Shown: positions 56,988-64,000 of the stretch, piece after piece
How the letters are laid out: each line of letters begins with the position of its first letter
Numbering within the stretch: the stretch's first letter is position 1
Origin: Hyphomonadaceae bacterium UBA1849
GTDB lineage: Bacteria; Pseudomonadota; Alphaproteobacteria; Caulobacterales; Hyphomonadaceae
DNA length: 64,000 nt
Reading direction: 5' to 3'
Assembly (NCBI GenBank): GCA_002338565.1
Contig: DDIN01000008.1
Location: 1,369,567-1,433,566, forward strand
Notes under the pieces: generated by a model
What the model was told of the DNA's origin: nothing
Databases searched by the model: none
The model's input: the letters and a program-made list of their open reading frames with translations, nothing else
Made by a program: the position numbers and the translations under genes

Positions 56988-57995
56988 ATGGCAGTTCGCG
57001 TCGCGATTAATGGTTTTGGACGTATTGGTCGACTGGTTCTCCGCTCTATCATCGAGCACAACCGTGATGACATTAAAGTTGTCGCAATCAACGATCTCGG
57101 TCCGGTCGCGACAAACGCGCACCTCCTGCAGTTCGACTCCGTACACGGCAAGCTTCCGGTTCCTGTCGAAGTAGACGGCGAAACCATCAAAGCTGGCAAT
57201 CAGGAATTCCTCTGCACAGCGGTTCGTGACCCGAAAGAGCTGCCATGGCGCGAAATGGATGTTGATATCGCTCTTGAGTGTACCGGCATCTTCACCGCGC
57301 GCGACAAAGCTGCAATGCACCTCGAAGCTGGCGCAAAGCGCGTTCTCGTTTCTGCTCCGGCATCCGGCGCTGACAAGACAATCGTTTACGGTGTGAACCA
57401 TGACACGCTGACAAAAGACGATCTCGTTGTTTCCAACGCGTCTTGCACAACAAACTGCCTGTCTCCGGTAGCCAAAGTCCTCAACGACGCGATCGGCATT
57501 GAGCGCGGCATGATGACAACAATTCACTCTTACACAGGTGACCAGCCTACGCTCGACCGTATGCATGGCGACCTGTACCGCGCACGTGCGGCTGCAATGT
57601 CCATGATCCCGACATCTACAGGCGCGGCGAAAGCTGTTGGCCTGGTTCTGCCGGAACTGAACGGCAAGCTGGACGGTTTCTCAATGCGAGTTCCAACTCC
57701 GAACGTGTCTGTTGTTGACCTGAAGTTCATCGCCAAGAAAGACACATCAGTCGACGAGATCAATAACGCGATCAAAGCGGCGTCTGATGGCGCTCTGAAA
57801 GGCGTTCTTGGCTACACATACGCGCCGAACGTCTCAACCGACTTCAACCATGACGACCACTCTTCTATCTTCCACATGGAACAGACCAAAGTCATGGACG
57901 GCAATTTCTGCTCTGTTCTCAGCTGGTATGACAATGAGTGGGGCTTCGCGACCCGCATGTCTGACACAGCAGTTGCTATGGCAAAGCTTATCTAG
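56988..57995 (+). CDS. gap: Glyceraldehyde-3-phosphate dehydrogenase
   Basis: 335 residues from ATG 56988 (GGAGG upstream). Seen: VRVAINGFGRIGRLVLRSIIE, LLVSAPASGADKTIVYGVNH, SNASCTTNCLSPVAKVL with the catalytic Cys, GAAKAVGLVLPEL and SWYDNEWGFATRMSD. Works in glycolysis and gluconeogenesis, NAD- or NADP-linked; the Asp or Gly that decides this was not checked. Part of the tkt-gap-pgk-fba group. Confidence 0.97.
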   Translation: MAVRVAINGFGRIGRLVLRSIIEHNRDDIKVVAINDLGPVATNAHLLQFDSVHGKLPVPVEVDGETIKAGNQEFLCTAVRDPKELPWREMDVDIALECTGIFTARDKAAMHLEAGAKRVLVSAPASGADKTIVYGVNHDTLTKDDLVVSNASCTTNCLSPVAKVLNDAIGIERGMMTTIHSYTGDQPTLDRMHGDLYRARAAAMSMIPTSTGAAKAVGLVLPELNGKLDGFSMRVPTPNVSVVDLKFIAKKDTSVDEINNAIKAASDGALKGVLGYTYAPNVSTDFNHDDHSSIFHMEQTKVMDGNFCSVLSWYDNEWGFATRMSDTAVAMAKLI

Positions 57996-58022
57996 TTTCA
58001 GCGCTTACGCTGATCTGATTAG

Positions 58023-58052
58023 AAGCCCGGTACGTTTTGCGTGCCGGGCTTT
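58023..58052 (+). terminator. Terminator of gap
   Basis: AAGCCCGGTACG / CGTGCCGGGCTT hairpin with a T-rich tail; separates gap from the following methyltransferase and pgk. Confidence 0.85.
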
Positions 58053-58199
58053 GTGTTTTGGGTCTCATCGAAGAATCCGCACGTCTTGCATGCAAAATGT
58101 ATGAAATAGCCGGTTTCAATTGTCCCATGTGCTGGACATTACGCCATTGTGAGGTATGTCTCACGCCGGTATCTGGGTTGAGTTAAGCGGGGGCGTATC

Positions 58200-58835
58200 T
58201 TGTCTCAAGGCATTCCAAAGGAATTCTGGGACGCAAGATTTTCGGAAGACGGTTTTGCCTATGGCGATCGTCCAAGCCGCCTGTTGCTCGGCTGGTCCGA
58301 TCTTATCGCTTCAAATTGCAAAACAGCGCTGGTGCCTGCGTCCGGTCAGGGACGTGATGCGGTTTTTCTGGCCGAGCTTGGTCTTGATGTGACCGCTGTT
58401 GATATCTCACCTGTCGGCCTGGAGCGCACAGCGGAGCTTGCCGCGCGCAAGGGTGTGTCCGTGAAAACAATCGAGGCAGATCTGTTCGCCTGGGCATGGC
58501 CAGAGGCCAAGTTTGACCTTGTGGCATCCATGTTTGCCCATGTGCCATCTGCAGTCCGCCCGCACCTTCATTCCCATTTTTCAAAGTCGCTCGCTCCGGG
58601 CGGCTTTGTCTTTTTGGAGGGGTTCACTAAGGACCAGATCGGATATCAGGAAAAATACCAGTCTGGCGGACCGCCAGATGTCGACATGCTCTACAGCGCG
58701 GAAGATATCCGCTCTGATTTCGAGGGCCTTCGCGAAGAGTCTCTGCTGACAGGCATTGAGCGACTCGAAGAGGGTCCCTATCACACAGGCCCGGCAGCAT
58801 TACTGCGCGCGGTTTTTACAAAAGCAGGGAATTGA
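58200..58835 (+). CDS. SAM-dependent methyltransferase
   Basis: A 211-residue, TehB/thiopurine-methyltransferase-like class I enzyme. Start is TTG 58200 with GGGGGC six bases before. Seen: FWDARFSEDGFAYGDRPSRLLL, ALVPASGQGRDAVFLAELGLDVTAVDISPVGLERTAELA (SAM-binding, with the glycine motif reading ASGQG), FDLVASMFAHVPSAVRPHLH and PGGFVFLEGFTKDQ. Substrate unknown. It lies between gap and pgk, two bases before the pgk start region, so it may be in the pgk transcript. Confidence 0.88.
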   Translation: MSQGIPKEFWDARFSEDGFAYGDRPSRLLLGWSDLIASNCKTALVPASGQGRDAVFLAELGLDVTAVDISPVGLERTAELAARKGVSVKTIEADLFAWAWPEAKFDLVASMFAHVPSAVRPHLHSHFSKSLAPGGFVFLEGFTKDQIGYQEKYQSGGPPDVDMLYSAEDIRSDFEGLREESLLTGIERLEEGPYHTGPAALLRAVFTKAGN

Positions 58836-58838
58836 TGA

Positions 58839-60035
58839 ATGGCTGATTTTAACCGCATTGACGACGCAGGCGATCTGACTGGCAAAACGGCGCTGGTTCG
58901 TGTCGATTTCAACGTGCCAATGGCGGATGGCAAAGTCAGTGATGATACGCGTCTGGTTTCGGCTGTAGACACTGTGAATGCTTTGCGTGCCAAGGGCGCG
59001 AAAGTCGCACTGCTCGCCCACTTTGGTCGACCGAAAGGTGAGCGCATGGCAGAGATGAGCCTCGCGCCTATCGCGCCTGCTTTTGCTAAGGTGATCGGAC
59101 ATCCGGTTGCCTTCTATGAGGATTGTAAAGGCGAGGGCGCAAAAGCGGCGATTGAGGCTCTGGACGAAACCGGCATCATCCTTCTTGAAAACACACGCTA
59201 TCATAAGGGCGAAGAGAAGAACGATCCGGAGCTGGCCTCTGAAATGGCAAAGCTCGGCGATATCTTCGTGTCTGACGCTTTCTCTGCTGCGCACCGTGCG
59301 CACGTTTCGACTGTGGGTCTCGCAGATCACCTTCCGGCCTATGCAGGTAAGAGCATGGAACGCGAGCTTGATGCACTGAACGCAGCGCTCGGCGCGCCGG
59401 AGCGTCCGGTTGTGGCGGTTGTCGGCGGCGCGAAAGTGTCCTCCAAGATTGACCTTCTGAAGAACCTCGTCGCGAAAGTGGATTACCTTGTCATTGGCGG
59501 CGGTATGGCGAACACCTTCCTCGCAGCGCGCGGCACGGATGTGGGCAAATCTCTGTGCGAGCATGACCTTGCGGATACTGCCAAAGAGATTGAAGCCAAC
59601 GCGAAAGCGGCTGGCTGCGAGCTGGTCCTGCCGGTTGATCTGGTCTGCGCCAAAGAGTTCGCAGCGAACGCGCCAAACCGCATTTGCAGCCTGCCGGAAG
59701 TCGAAGCCGACGAGATGATCCTCGATGCCGGTCCGGCGACTGTGACCCGTATTGAAACGGTTATGGATGCCGCGAAGACCCTTATCTGGAACGGCCCGCT
59801 GGGCGCGTTCGAAATCGAGCCATTTGATGCAGCAACGGTAGCGGCGGCTCAGGCGGCTGCGGATCGCTGCGAGAAAGGCTCTCTCATCGCTGTTGCGGGC
59901 GGCGGTGACACAGTTGCTGCGCTGAACCATGCAAAGGCAGCAGACCGCTTCACCTTCATCTCCACCGCGGGTGGCGCATTCCTTGAATGGATGGAAGGCA
60001 AAGCGCTTCCGGGTGTGGAAGCACTCAAGAAATAA
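58839..60035 (+). CDS. pgk: Phosphoglycerate kinase
   Basis: A 398-residue enzyme. It swaps phosphate between 1,3-bisphosphoglycerate and ADP. Seen: GKTALVRVDFNVPMADGKVSDDTRL, VALLAHFGRPKGERM, EDCKGEGAKAA, LLENTRYHKGEEKNDPELASEMAKLGDIFVSDAFSAAHRAHVSTVG, and AVVGGAKVSSKIDLLKNLV, GPATVTRI, GGGDTVAALNHA. All family positions are normal. GTG-free ATG start, three bases after the methyltransferase stop. Confidence 0.97.
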   Translation: MADFNRIDDAGDLTGKTALVRVDFNVPMADGKVSDDTRLVSAVDTVNALRAKGAKVALLAHFGRPKGERMAEMSLAPIAPAFAKVIGHPVAFYEDCKGEGAKAAIEALDETGIILLENTRYHKGEEKNDPELASEMAKLGDIFVSDAFSAAHRAHVSTVGLADHLPAYAGKSMERELDALNAALGAPERPVVAVVGGAKVSSKIDLLKNLVAKVDYLVIGGGMANTFLAARGTDVGKSLCEHDLADTAKEIEANAKAAGCELVLPVDLVCAKEFAANAPNRICSLPEVEADEMILDAGPATVTRIETVMDAAKTLIWNGPLGAFEIEPFDAATVAAAQAAADRCEKGSLIAVAGGGDTVAALNHAKAADRFTFISTAGGAFLEWMEGKALPGVEALKK

Positions 60036-60100
60036 TAGCGGCAGGTTTCACTGTCAGAACGATACTCATTTCATAGTCACATAAGCAGGGACATAAGACG

Positions 60101-60991
60101 ATGAACGCAGAAATGGCCAAACAGGCTGCAGAAAAAGACGGCTTTATTGCAGCGCTCGACCAATCAGGTGGTTCTACACCAAAAGCGCTGCGCCTTTATG
60201 GTGTTGAGGAAAGCGCTTACTCAAATGATGAGGAGATGTTTGGCCTCATCCACGACATGCGTGCGCGTATCATCAAGTCTCCTGCATTCACGGGCGAGAA
60301 AGTTATCGGCGCAATCCTGTTCGAACGCACAATGGATGGCGATATCGATGGCACACCAACAGCCGAGTATCTCTGGAATGAGTGCGGCGTTGTTCCATTC
60401 CTGAAAATCGACAAAGGCCTCGCTGACGAAGAAAACGGCGTTCAGGTCATGAAGCCAAACCCGGACCTCGACAAGCTGCTTGAAAAAGCCGTTTCCAAAG
60501 GCATTTTCGGCACGAAAATGCGTTCTAACATCAACTCTGCAAACGCTGGCGGTATCGCAGCTGTCGTTGAGCAACAGTTTGAAGTTGGCAAGCAGATCCT
60601 CGCTGCAGGCCTGATGCCGATCATCGAGCCTGAAGTGAACATCAACGCGCCGGACAAGGCTGAAGCTGAAGATATTTTGCTCGCGGAAATCACTAAGCAG
60701 CTCGACGCTCTGCCAGAAGGCACGCAGGTCATGCTGAAGCTTACTCTGCCGGAAACACCTAACCACTATAAGCCGCTGGTAGACCACCCGGCTGTTATGC
60801 GTGTGGTGGCTCTGTCTGGCGGTTATTCCCGCGAAGACTCAAATGCAAAGCTCGCACAGAACACAGGCGTTATCGCAAGCTTCTCCCGCGCGCTGACTGA
60901 AGGCCTTTCTGCGCAGCAGTCTGACGAGGAGTTCAACTCTATGCTCGCAGAGACAATCGACGCGATCTGCGAGGCGTCAAAAGCAGGCTGA
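60101..60991 (+). CDS. fda: Fructose-bisphosphate aldolase, class I
   Basis: A 296-residue Schiff-base aldolase of the bacterial class I type. Seen: KDGFIAALDQSGGSTPKALRLYG, EEMFGLIHDMRARIIKSPAFTGEKVIGAILFERTMDGDI, VPFLKIDKGLADEENGVQVMKPNPDLDKLL, IFGTKMRSNI, GLMPIIEPEVNI, VMLKLTLPE and VVALSGGYSRE. The sequence fits the short class I group, not the metal-dependent class II. It closes the tkt-gap-pgk-fba group and ends at a terminator. Confidence 0.96.
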   Translation: MNAEMAKQAAEKDGFIAALDQSGGSTPKALRLYGVEESAYSNDEEMFGLIHDMRARIIKSPAFTGEKVIGAILFERTMDGDIDGTPTAEYLWNECGVVPFLKIDKGLADEENGVQVMKPNPDLDKLLEKAVSKGIFGTKMRSNINSANAGGIAAVVEQQFEVGKQILAAGLMPIIEPEVNINAPDKAEAEDILLAEITKQLDALPEGTQVMLKLTLPETPNHYKPLVDHPAVMRVVALSGGYSREDSNAKLAQNTGVIASFSRALTEGLSAQQSDEEFNSMLAETIDAICEASKAG

Positions 60992-61037
60992 TAGTTAAGC
61001 CTTGCTTGAGGAACCAATCGTTCCTTCAGAATTGAGA

Positions 61038-61068
61038 AACCCCTCACCGCGCTGGTGAGGGTTTTTTT
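61038..61068 (+). terminator. Terminator of the fda gene
   Basis: AACCCCTCACC / GGTGAGGGTT hairpin followed by seven T. Confidence 0.9.
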
Positions 61069-61255
61069 GTATCTAGCGGGCAGGGTGACCACCCTGTGAC
61101 AGATCGTGAAATGCGCTCCAGAATGTGGTCAGGTCGCTTTGCGTGCCAAAGCGAATACCTGTGCTGGATGTCGATTTTCCTCTCAAGGTCTGCTCCTTAT
61201 TCTGATTGCAGACCCTGTCTTTAATTTCTCAAGTCAGGTTGAGATCAAGCGTGTG

Positions 61256-61624
61256 TTATTCGGCCTCGCCCGTATAGGGCGCGCAAGTCACGCCCTGAAG
61301 TGTGCGGATCAGACCGCCGTCCTGATCAACGAGGACGCACGCCCCGTCACGCAGCTCCAGCCCATAGCTTGTCGGTAGCGCCGGATTATTGCCTTCAAAC
61401 GGTCCCGCAGGTGGAGGCAGGATCGTTACAACAGGCGTAACCAGCGGATCATCGGCGCCGAGCTCAACATTGGCCCGGCCAGTCATCTCGCGAAGCTCTG
61501 CCATAAGCGGCGCCAGTTCAGCGTCACTGGCCAGAACGGCAGGCACGGGCGCGTCGCCGACAGGATGGGCGCAGGCGGCCAGGCTCGCCAACGCCGTTAT
61601 GAACGCAAAACCGGCTTTCAGCAT
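61256..61624 (-). CDS. Small lipoprotein, function unknown
   Basis: 122 residues with lipoprotein signal FITALASLAACAH. The mature part is Pro/Ala-rich with a Cys pair near the end (ELRDGACVLVDQDGG, GVTCAPY). It begins two bases after the S41 protease gene on the same strand, so it is probably cotranscribed and may act with it. No family recognised. Confidence 0.7.
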   Translation of the reverse strand: MLKAGFAFITALASLAACAHPVGDAPVPAVLASDAELAPLMAELREMTGRANVELGADDPLVTPVVTILPPPAGPFEGNNPALPTSYGLELRDGACVLVDQDGGLIRTLQGVTCAPYTGEAE

Positions 61625-61626
61625 GA

Positions 61627-63321
61627 TCAGTTCACTCCGGTGAGGTCACGGCTATTCTCAAGAATGTCGCGCGCTTCGGTGAAAGGCGATGTCCGGATAG
61701 CAAGTTGCTGGCCCGGAATGCGATCGAACACCGTTTCAGGTGAACCTGGCGCAACCCCGGTAGATGCCGAGGACGAGAACGGCACAGGCGGGCAGGCACT
61801 ATTCTCTGCGTAGTAGAGCGCTGTCTCAAGAAGGTTCTCGCCCGCTGTACCGAGCGGGTTAGAGAGGTCATCAGCGACCGTGCAGCCCGGCAGGCGCTCA
61901 CCGAAGGCAAAGCTGTTATCCTGAGGCACAAAGCCGTCCGCATAATCGCCAAATCCGACATTGTTCACGCCCTGAAACTGGATCGTGTAGAAGGTCGTGC
62001 CGCAATTGTCTGTCGGGTAAAAGCCATATGGCTTGCCGCAGGTAATGTCGCCGATCAGCACGACTTCGATACCTACACCGCGCAGGCCGTTAATGACGGC
62101 TTCACTGGCGCTGCATGTGCCGCCCGTTGAGAGAATGAATACGCGCGGCAAATCAAGTGATGGCAGGGGCGTTCCATTCGGCAGGGAGAAGCCAAGTCCG
62201 GTCGCATAAAACGGGATCGGTTCGTTCACCTGACCGGTAACCGGGTTGCGGTTGCCTGCGTCGTCGTTGAACTGGAGCAGTTCGAATGTCTGGCCAGTAG
62301 TCGGCGTTGGGCCCGCCACCATGTAAGACAGCTGCGAGGCGACTGCGAGAAGCCCGCCGCCATTATAGCGAAGGTCCAGAACAAGGTCTGTCACATTACC
62401 GTCTGCCATAGTCTGGATAGCATCGCGGATCGCTTCTTCAGACGTGGTCGGGCTGAACGTATTGAACAGGATGTAGCCGACCTTGTTCGCGCCCTGATCA
62501 ATGATCTCGGTCCGGTTCACCGGCGATGGTGCAATATTGGCTGATGTGACGGTGACGGTGCGGGCTGTCTCACCGACATCGCGCACCACGAAAGTGTGTG
62601 ACTCGCCGGCGGTTGCCGGAAACAGACCTGCATTCAGAGTATCAACGTCAGCCTGACTGCCGCCATTTACAACATCGACCCCGTCAATCTGCAGGATTTG
62701 GGCACCGCGCTGGAATGGGGCTTCACCGCTAACCGGTGTGGAAGCTGGTGAGTTTGGCTCGGTAAACACAACGCGCACATCGCGCGGCGGCGCAGAAGCA
62801 TAAATCGCAAAGCGCGCGCCATAGCCTGAAGTCGGTGCTGCGGTGCGCTGCGCCAGATATTCAGTCGTTGGCTGATAGAAGTGGAAGTCGTCCTTGTCCT
62901 CGCCGGATGGCGTTGTCTCTGTTGTGAGCAGCACGTCGAAATAGACTTCAGGATTGGAGAAGTTATACGGGTTCTGGTCCGTGACTTCGTCATTCCAGAG
63001 ATAGGTTTCTTCCGTCCAGGAGCGTAACCAGAAGAGTTCATCGCCGAGTGTGCCTTGAACGTCCGTGTAAGGATTGCCTTCAATATCGACGCCCACGCGC
63101 GGCACTTCGCACTGGTCTTTAAAGCTGCTCGCTGCCGGGAAGACGCCGCGCGTATAGGTCGGCTGCGTCTGAGTAGGCGTCGGTGTAGGTGTAGGGGTTG
63201 GTGTCGGAACAGGCACAGGCGCAACAGTTGTGCCGCCACCACCTCCGCCGCCGCTACACGCGGTCAGTAATCCTGCGAAAAGGGCGATCGTCAGAAGGGA
63301 TGGCTTTAGGCCCGGGCGCAT
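61627..63321 (-). CDS. S41-family C-terminal processing protease, lipoprotein
   Basis: A 564-residue lipoprotein (signal ending LFAGLLTACS), followed by a seven-Gly stretch and a Pro-Thr repeat spacer (PTPTPTPTPTPT). A PDZ-like domain (about 165-260) has ILQIDGVDVVNGG. The S41 core has TDLVLDLRYNGGGLLAVAS (315-329), the nucleophile Ser404 in STGGTCSASEAV, and Lys430 in GDITCGKPYG, the same Ser-Lys spacing as known tail-specific proteases. It cleaves protein C-termini in the periplasm. The longer, spacer-tethered form is typical of alphaproteobacteria. Twinned with a small lipoprotein gene downstream. Confidence 0.93.
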   Translation of the reverse strand: MRPGLKPSLLTIALFAGLLTACSGGGGGGGTTVAPVPVPTPTPTPTPTPTQTQPTYTRGVFPAASSFKDQCEVPRVGVDIEGNPYTDVQGTLGDELFWLRSWTEETYLWNDEVTDQNPYNFSNPEVYFDVLLTTETTPSGEDKDDFHFYQPTTEYLAQRTAAPTSGYGARFAIYASAPPRDVRVVFTEPNSPASTPVSGEAPFQRGAQILQIDGVDVVNGGSQADVDTLNAGLFPATAGESHTFVVRDVGETARTVTVTSANIAPSPVNRTEIIDQGANKVGYILFNTFSPTTSEEAIRDAIQTMADGNVTDLVLDLRYNGGGLLAVASQLSYMVAGPTPTTGQTFELLQFNDDAGNRNPVTGQVNEPIPFYATGLGFSLPNGTPLPSLDLPRVFILSTGGTCSASEAVINGLRGVGIEVVLIGDITCGKPYGFYPTDNCGTTFYTIQFQGVNNVGFGDYADGFVPQDNSFAFGERLPGCTVADDLSNPLGTAGENLLETALYYAENSACPPVPFSSSASTGVAPGSPETVFDRIPGQQLAIRTSPFTEARDILENSRDLTGVN

Positions 63322-63416
63322 TTTGGAATGTCCTGTTCAACAATACTGTAAAACAGAAACGTTAGTGCGACGGACGCTCAAGTAAACCTGAATTGACCGT
63401 TCGCACTGAGATTTGA

Positions 63417-63830
63417 TCACTCGGCAGGGGTGTATGACTGTAAAAGTTCAATCAGATAGCCGTCAGGGTCACGTGCGAAGCCGATGATCGCGTTGTGGAT
63501 TTCAGGCACCCGCTCAGGTTCTTTCACGACCTGATGGCCCGCATCCCGGATTGCTTTGGCCGTTTCCATCACATTGGCGAACTGGAAGACGAGCTTCACA
63601 GGCAGGCGTGTGACATTGCGATCCTTGCCATCGGTGAATTTCATCAGGACGACTTTATGGTCTGCGCCCGGATATTGAAGAACTACCTCTTCCATATTCG
63701 GCAATGAAATGCGGTTCACTTCATCAAGCCCCAGAACATCGCGGTAAAAGGCGGTGGAGACTTCCAGATCACTGACAGCAATGCCCATCGCAAAGAGCCG
63801 CGATTGCATAAGTGTTTGTGTATCCGCCAT
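63417..63830 (-). CDS. VOC family (glyoxalase-fold) protein 1
   Basis: A 137-residue vicinal-oxygen-chelate protein. Seen: RLFAMGIAVSDLEVSTAFYRDVLGLDEV, PNMEEVVLQYPGADHKVVLMKF, LPVKLVFQFANV, GHQVVKEPERVPEIHNAIIGFARDPDGYLIELLQ. Two metal-ligand positions (acidic residue in IELL, and others) are as in VOC. Reaction not deducible. A second gene of the same type lies upstream on the same strand and is cut by the window end. Confidence 0.88.
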   Translation of the reverse strand: MADTQTLMQSRLFAMGIAVSDLEVSTAFYRDVLGLDEVNRISLPNMEEVVLQYPGADHKVVLMKFTDGKDRNVTRLPVKLVFQFANVMETAKAIRDAGHQVVKEPERVPEIHNAIIGFARDPDGYLIELLQSYTPAE

Positions 63831-63852
63831 GAAAGCCTCCCCTGAGTGTTCG

Positions 63853-64000
63853 TTATGGCTGAGTTGGCAGAATTTCGATCAGATATCCATCCGGATCACG
63901 GGCAAAACCGACAATTGCGCCACCTACCTCTGCGGAAGGTATTGGCTCGCGTACAATCTCATAACCAGCTGCACGGATATTGGCCGCCAGAGCGGCAGGG
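63853..64000 (-). CDS. VOC family protein 2, partial (C-terminal part)
   Basis: The last 48 codons of a second VOC protein, running off the window. It ends GFARDPDGYLIEILPTQP and is very close in its end to protein 1 (GFARDPDGYLIELLQSYTP), so the two are likely tandem paralogues. Everything upstream of position 64000 is outside the window. Confidence 0.88.
   Translation of the reverse strand, partial: PAALAANIRAAGYEIVREPIPSAEVGGAIVGFARDPDGYLIEILPTQP

Noticed and set aside
58800..59930. 376-residue minus-strand frame opposite pgk
   Set aside because: Shadow of pgk; composition rich in Arg, Cys and His, with no motif.
63170..63250. Apparent short repeat array
   Set aside because: It is the coding sequence of the Pro-Thr and poly-Gly spacer of the S41 protease, not a CRISPR or intergenic repeat.
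1..64000. CRISPR arrays, insertion sequences, prophage genes, rRNA or tRNA genes
   Set aside because: None could be supported. No regularly spaced repeats, transposase or integrase motifs, or cloverleaf folds were found by reading.

Overview
The window reads as chromosomal DNA of an alphaproteobacterium, most likely Caulobacterales/Hyphomonadaceae-like. Evidence is the fdxA-carD(cdnL)-rpoH neighbourhood, a PhaR/PhbB pair, a CC0125/CC1285-type lipoprotein, DUF1272, DUF4164 and DUF4908-like proteins, a SUV3-type helicase, and the tkt-gap-pgk-fba carbon cluster. The genus cannot be fixed from sequence alone. No rRNA, tRNA, CRISPR array, integrase, transposase or prophage was seen.

Layout. 0-4.3 kb: end of fabI, a GFA-family protein, small hypotheticals, a ThiE-like protein divergent from a YggS-family gene, a GNAT acetyltransferase. 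4.4-7.4 kb: a compact restriction-modification island, M.EcoRII/Dcm-type methylase, Vsr mismatch endonuclease and EcoRII-type endonuclease, closed by a terminator. 7.4-24.4 kb: housekeeping genes (typA, SUV3-like helicase, Hsp15-like S4 protein, fdxA, carD, rpoH, a prolyl-tRNA editing protein, a CnoX-LON-Trm112-DUF971 cluster, phbB). 24.7-35.4 kb: phaR, lolA, a small secreted protein, ftsK, amtB, a UbiH-like hydroxylase, a chemoreceptor, a PP2C-like protein. 35.5-40.9 kb: yebC, ymdB-type phosphoesterase, a second chemoreceptor, 5-formyl-THF cyclo-ligase and a probable 6S RNA. 41.0-51.4 kb: an accessory-looking block with an MscS channel, a TonB-domain protein, a third chemoreceptor, and an ECF sigma/anti-sigma pair divergent from a subtilase, followed by an outer-membrane protein and a repetitive exported protein. 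51.5-61.0 kb: zapA, DUF4164, then tkt, gap, pgk and class I fba with three unrelated genes between them. 61.2-64 kb: an S41 protease lipoprotein and tandem VOC-family proteins.

Four signals stand out. (1) The rpoH start codon and Shine-Dalgarno lie in a two-part 18-bp hairpin, a strong candidate RNA thermometer. (2) A motif GGAAT-N16-CGTC occurs with exact spacing before the ECF sigma gene, before the repetitive exported protein gene, and 22 kb away before a small secreted protein lodged between lolA and ftsK. A near-match precedes the subtilase. This defines a candidate cell-envelope regulon. (3) A LuxR-type regulator is fused to an alpha/beta-hydrolase domain whose nucleophile and catalytic histidine are both replaced, suggesting a ligand sensor rather than an enzyme; it has a perfect 9-bp inverted repeat just before its start codon. 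(4) From general knowledge of alphaproteobacterial gene order, the tkt/DUF4164/zapA group and the 6S RNA/cyclo-ligase/ymdB/yebC group are usually adjacent; here the 41-51.4 kb block separates them.

All names rest on reading motifs and remembered family features; no database search was run. Promoter, operator and RNA-structure calls are pattern matches and base-pairing done by eye.
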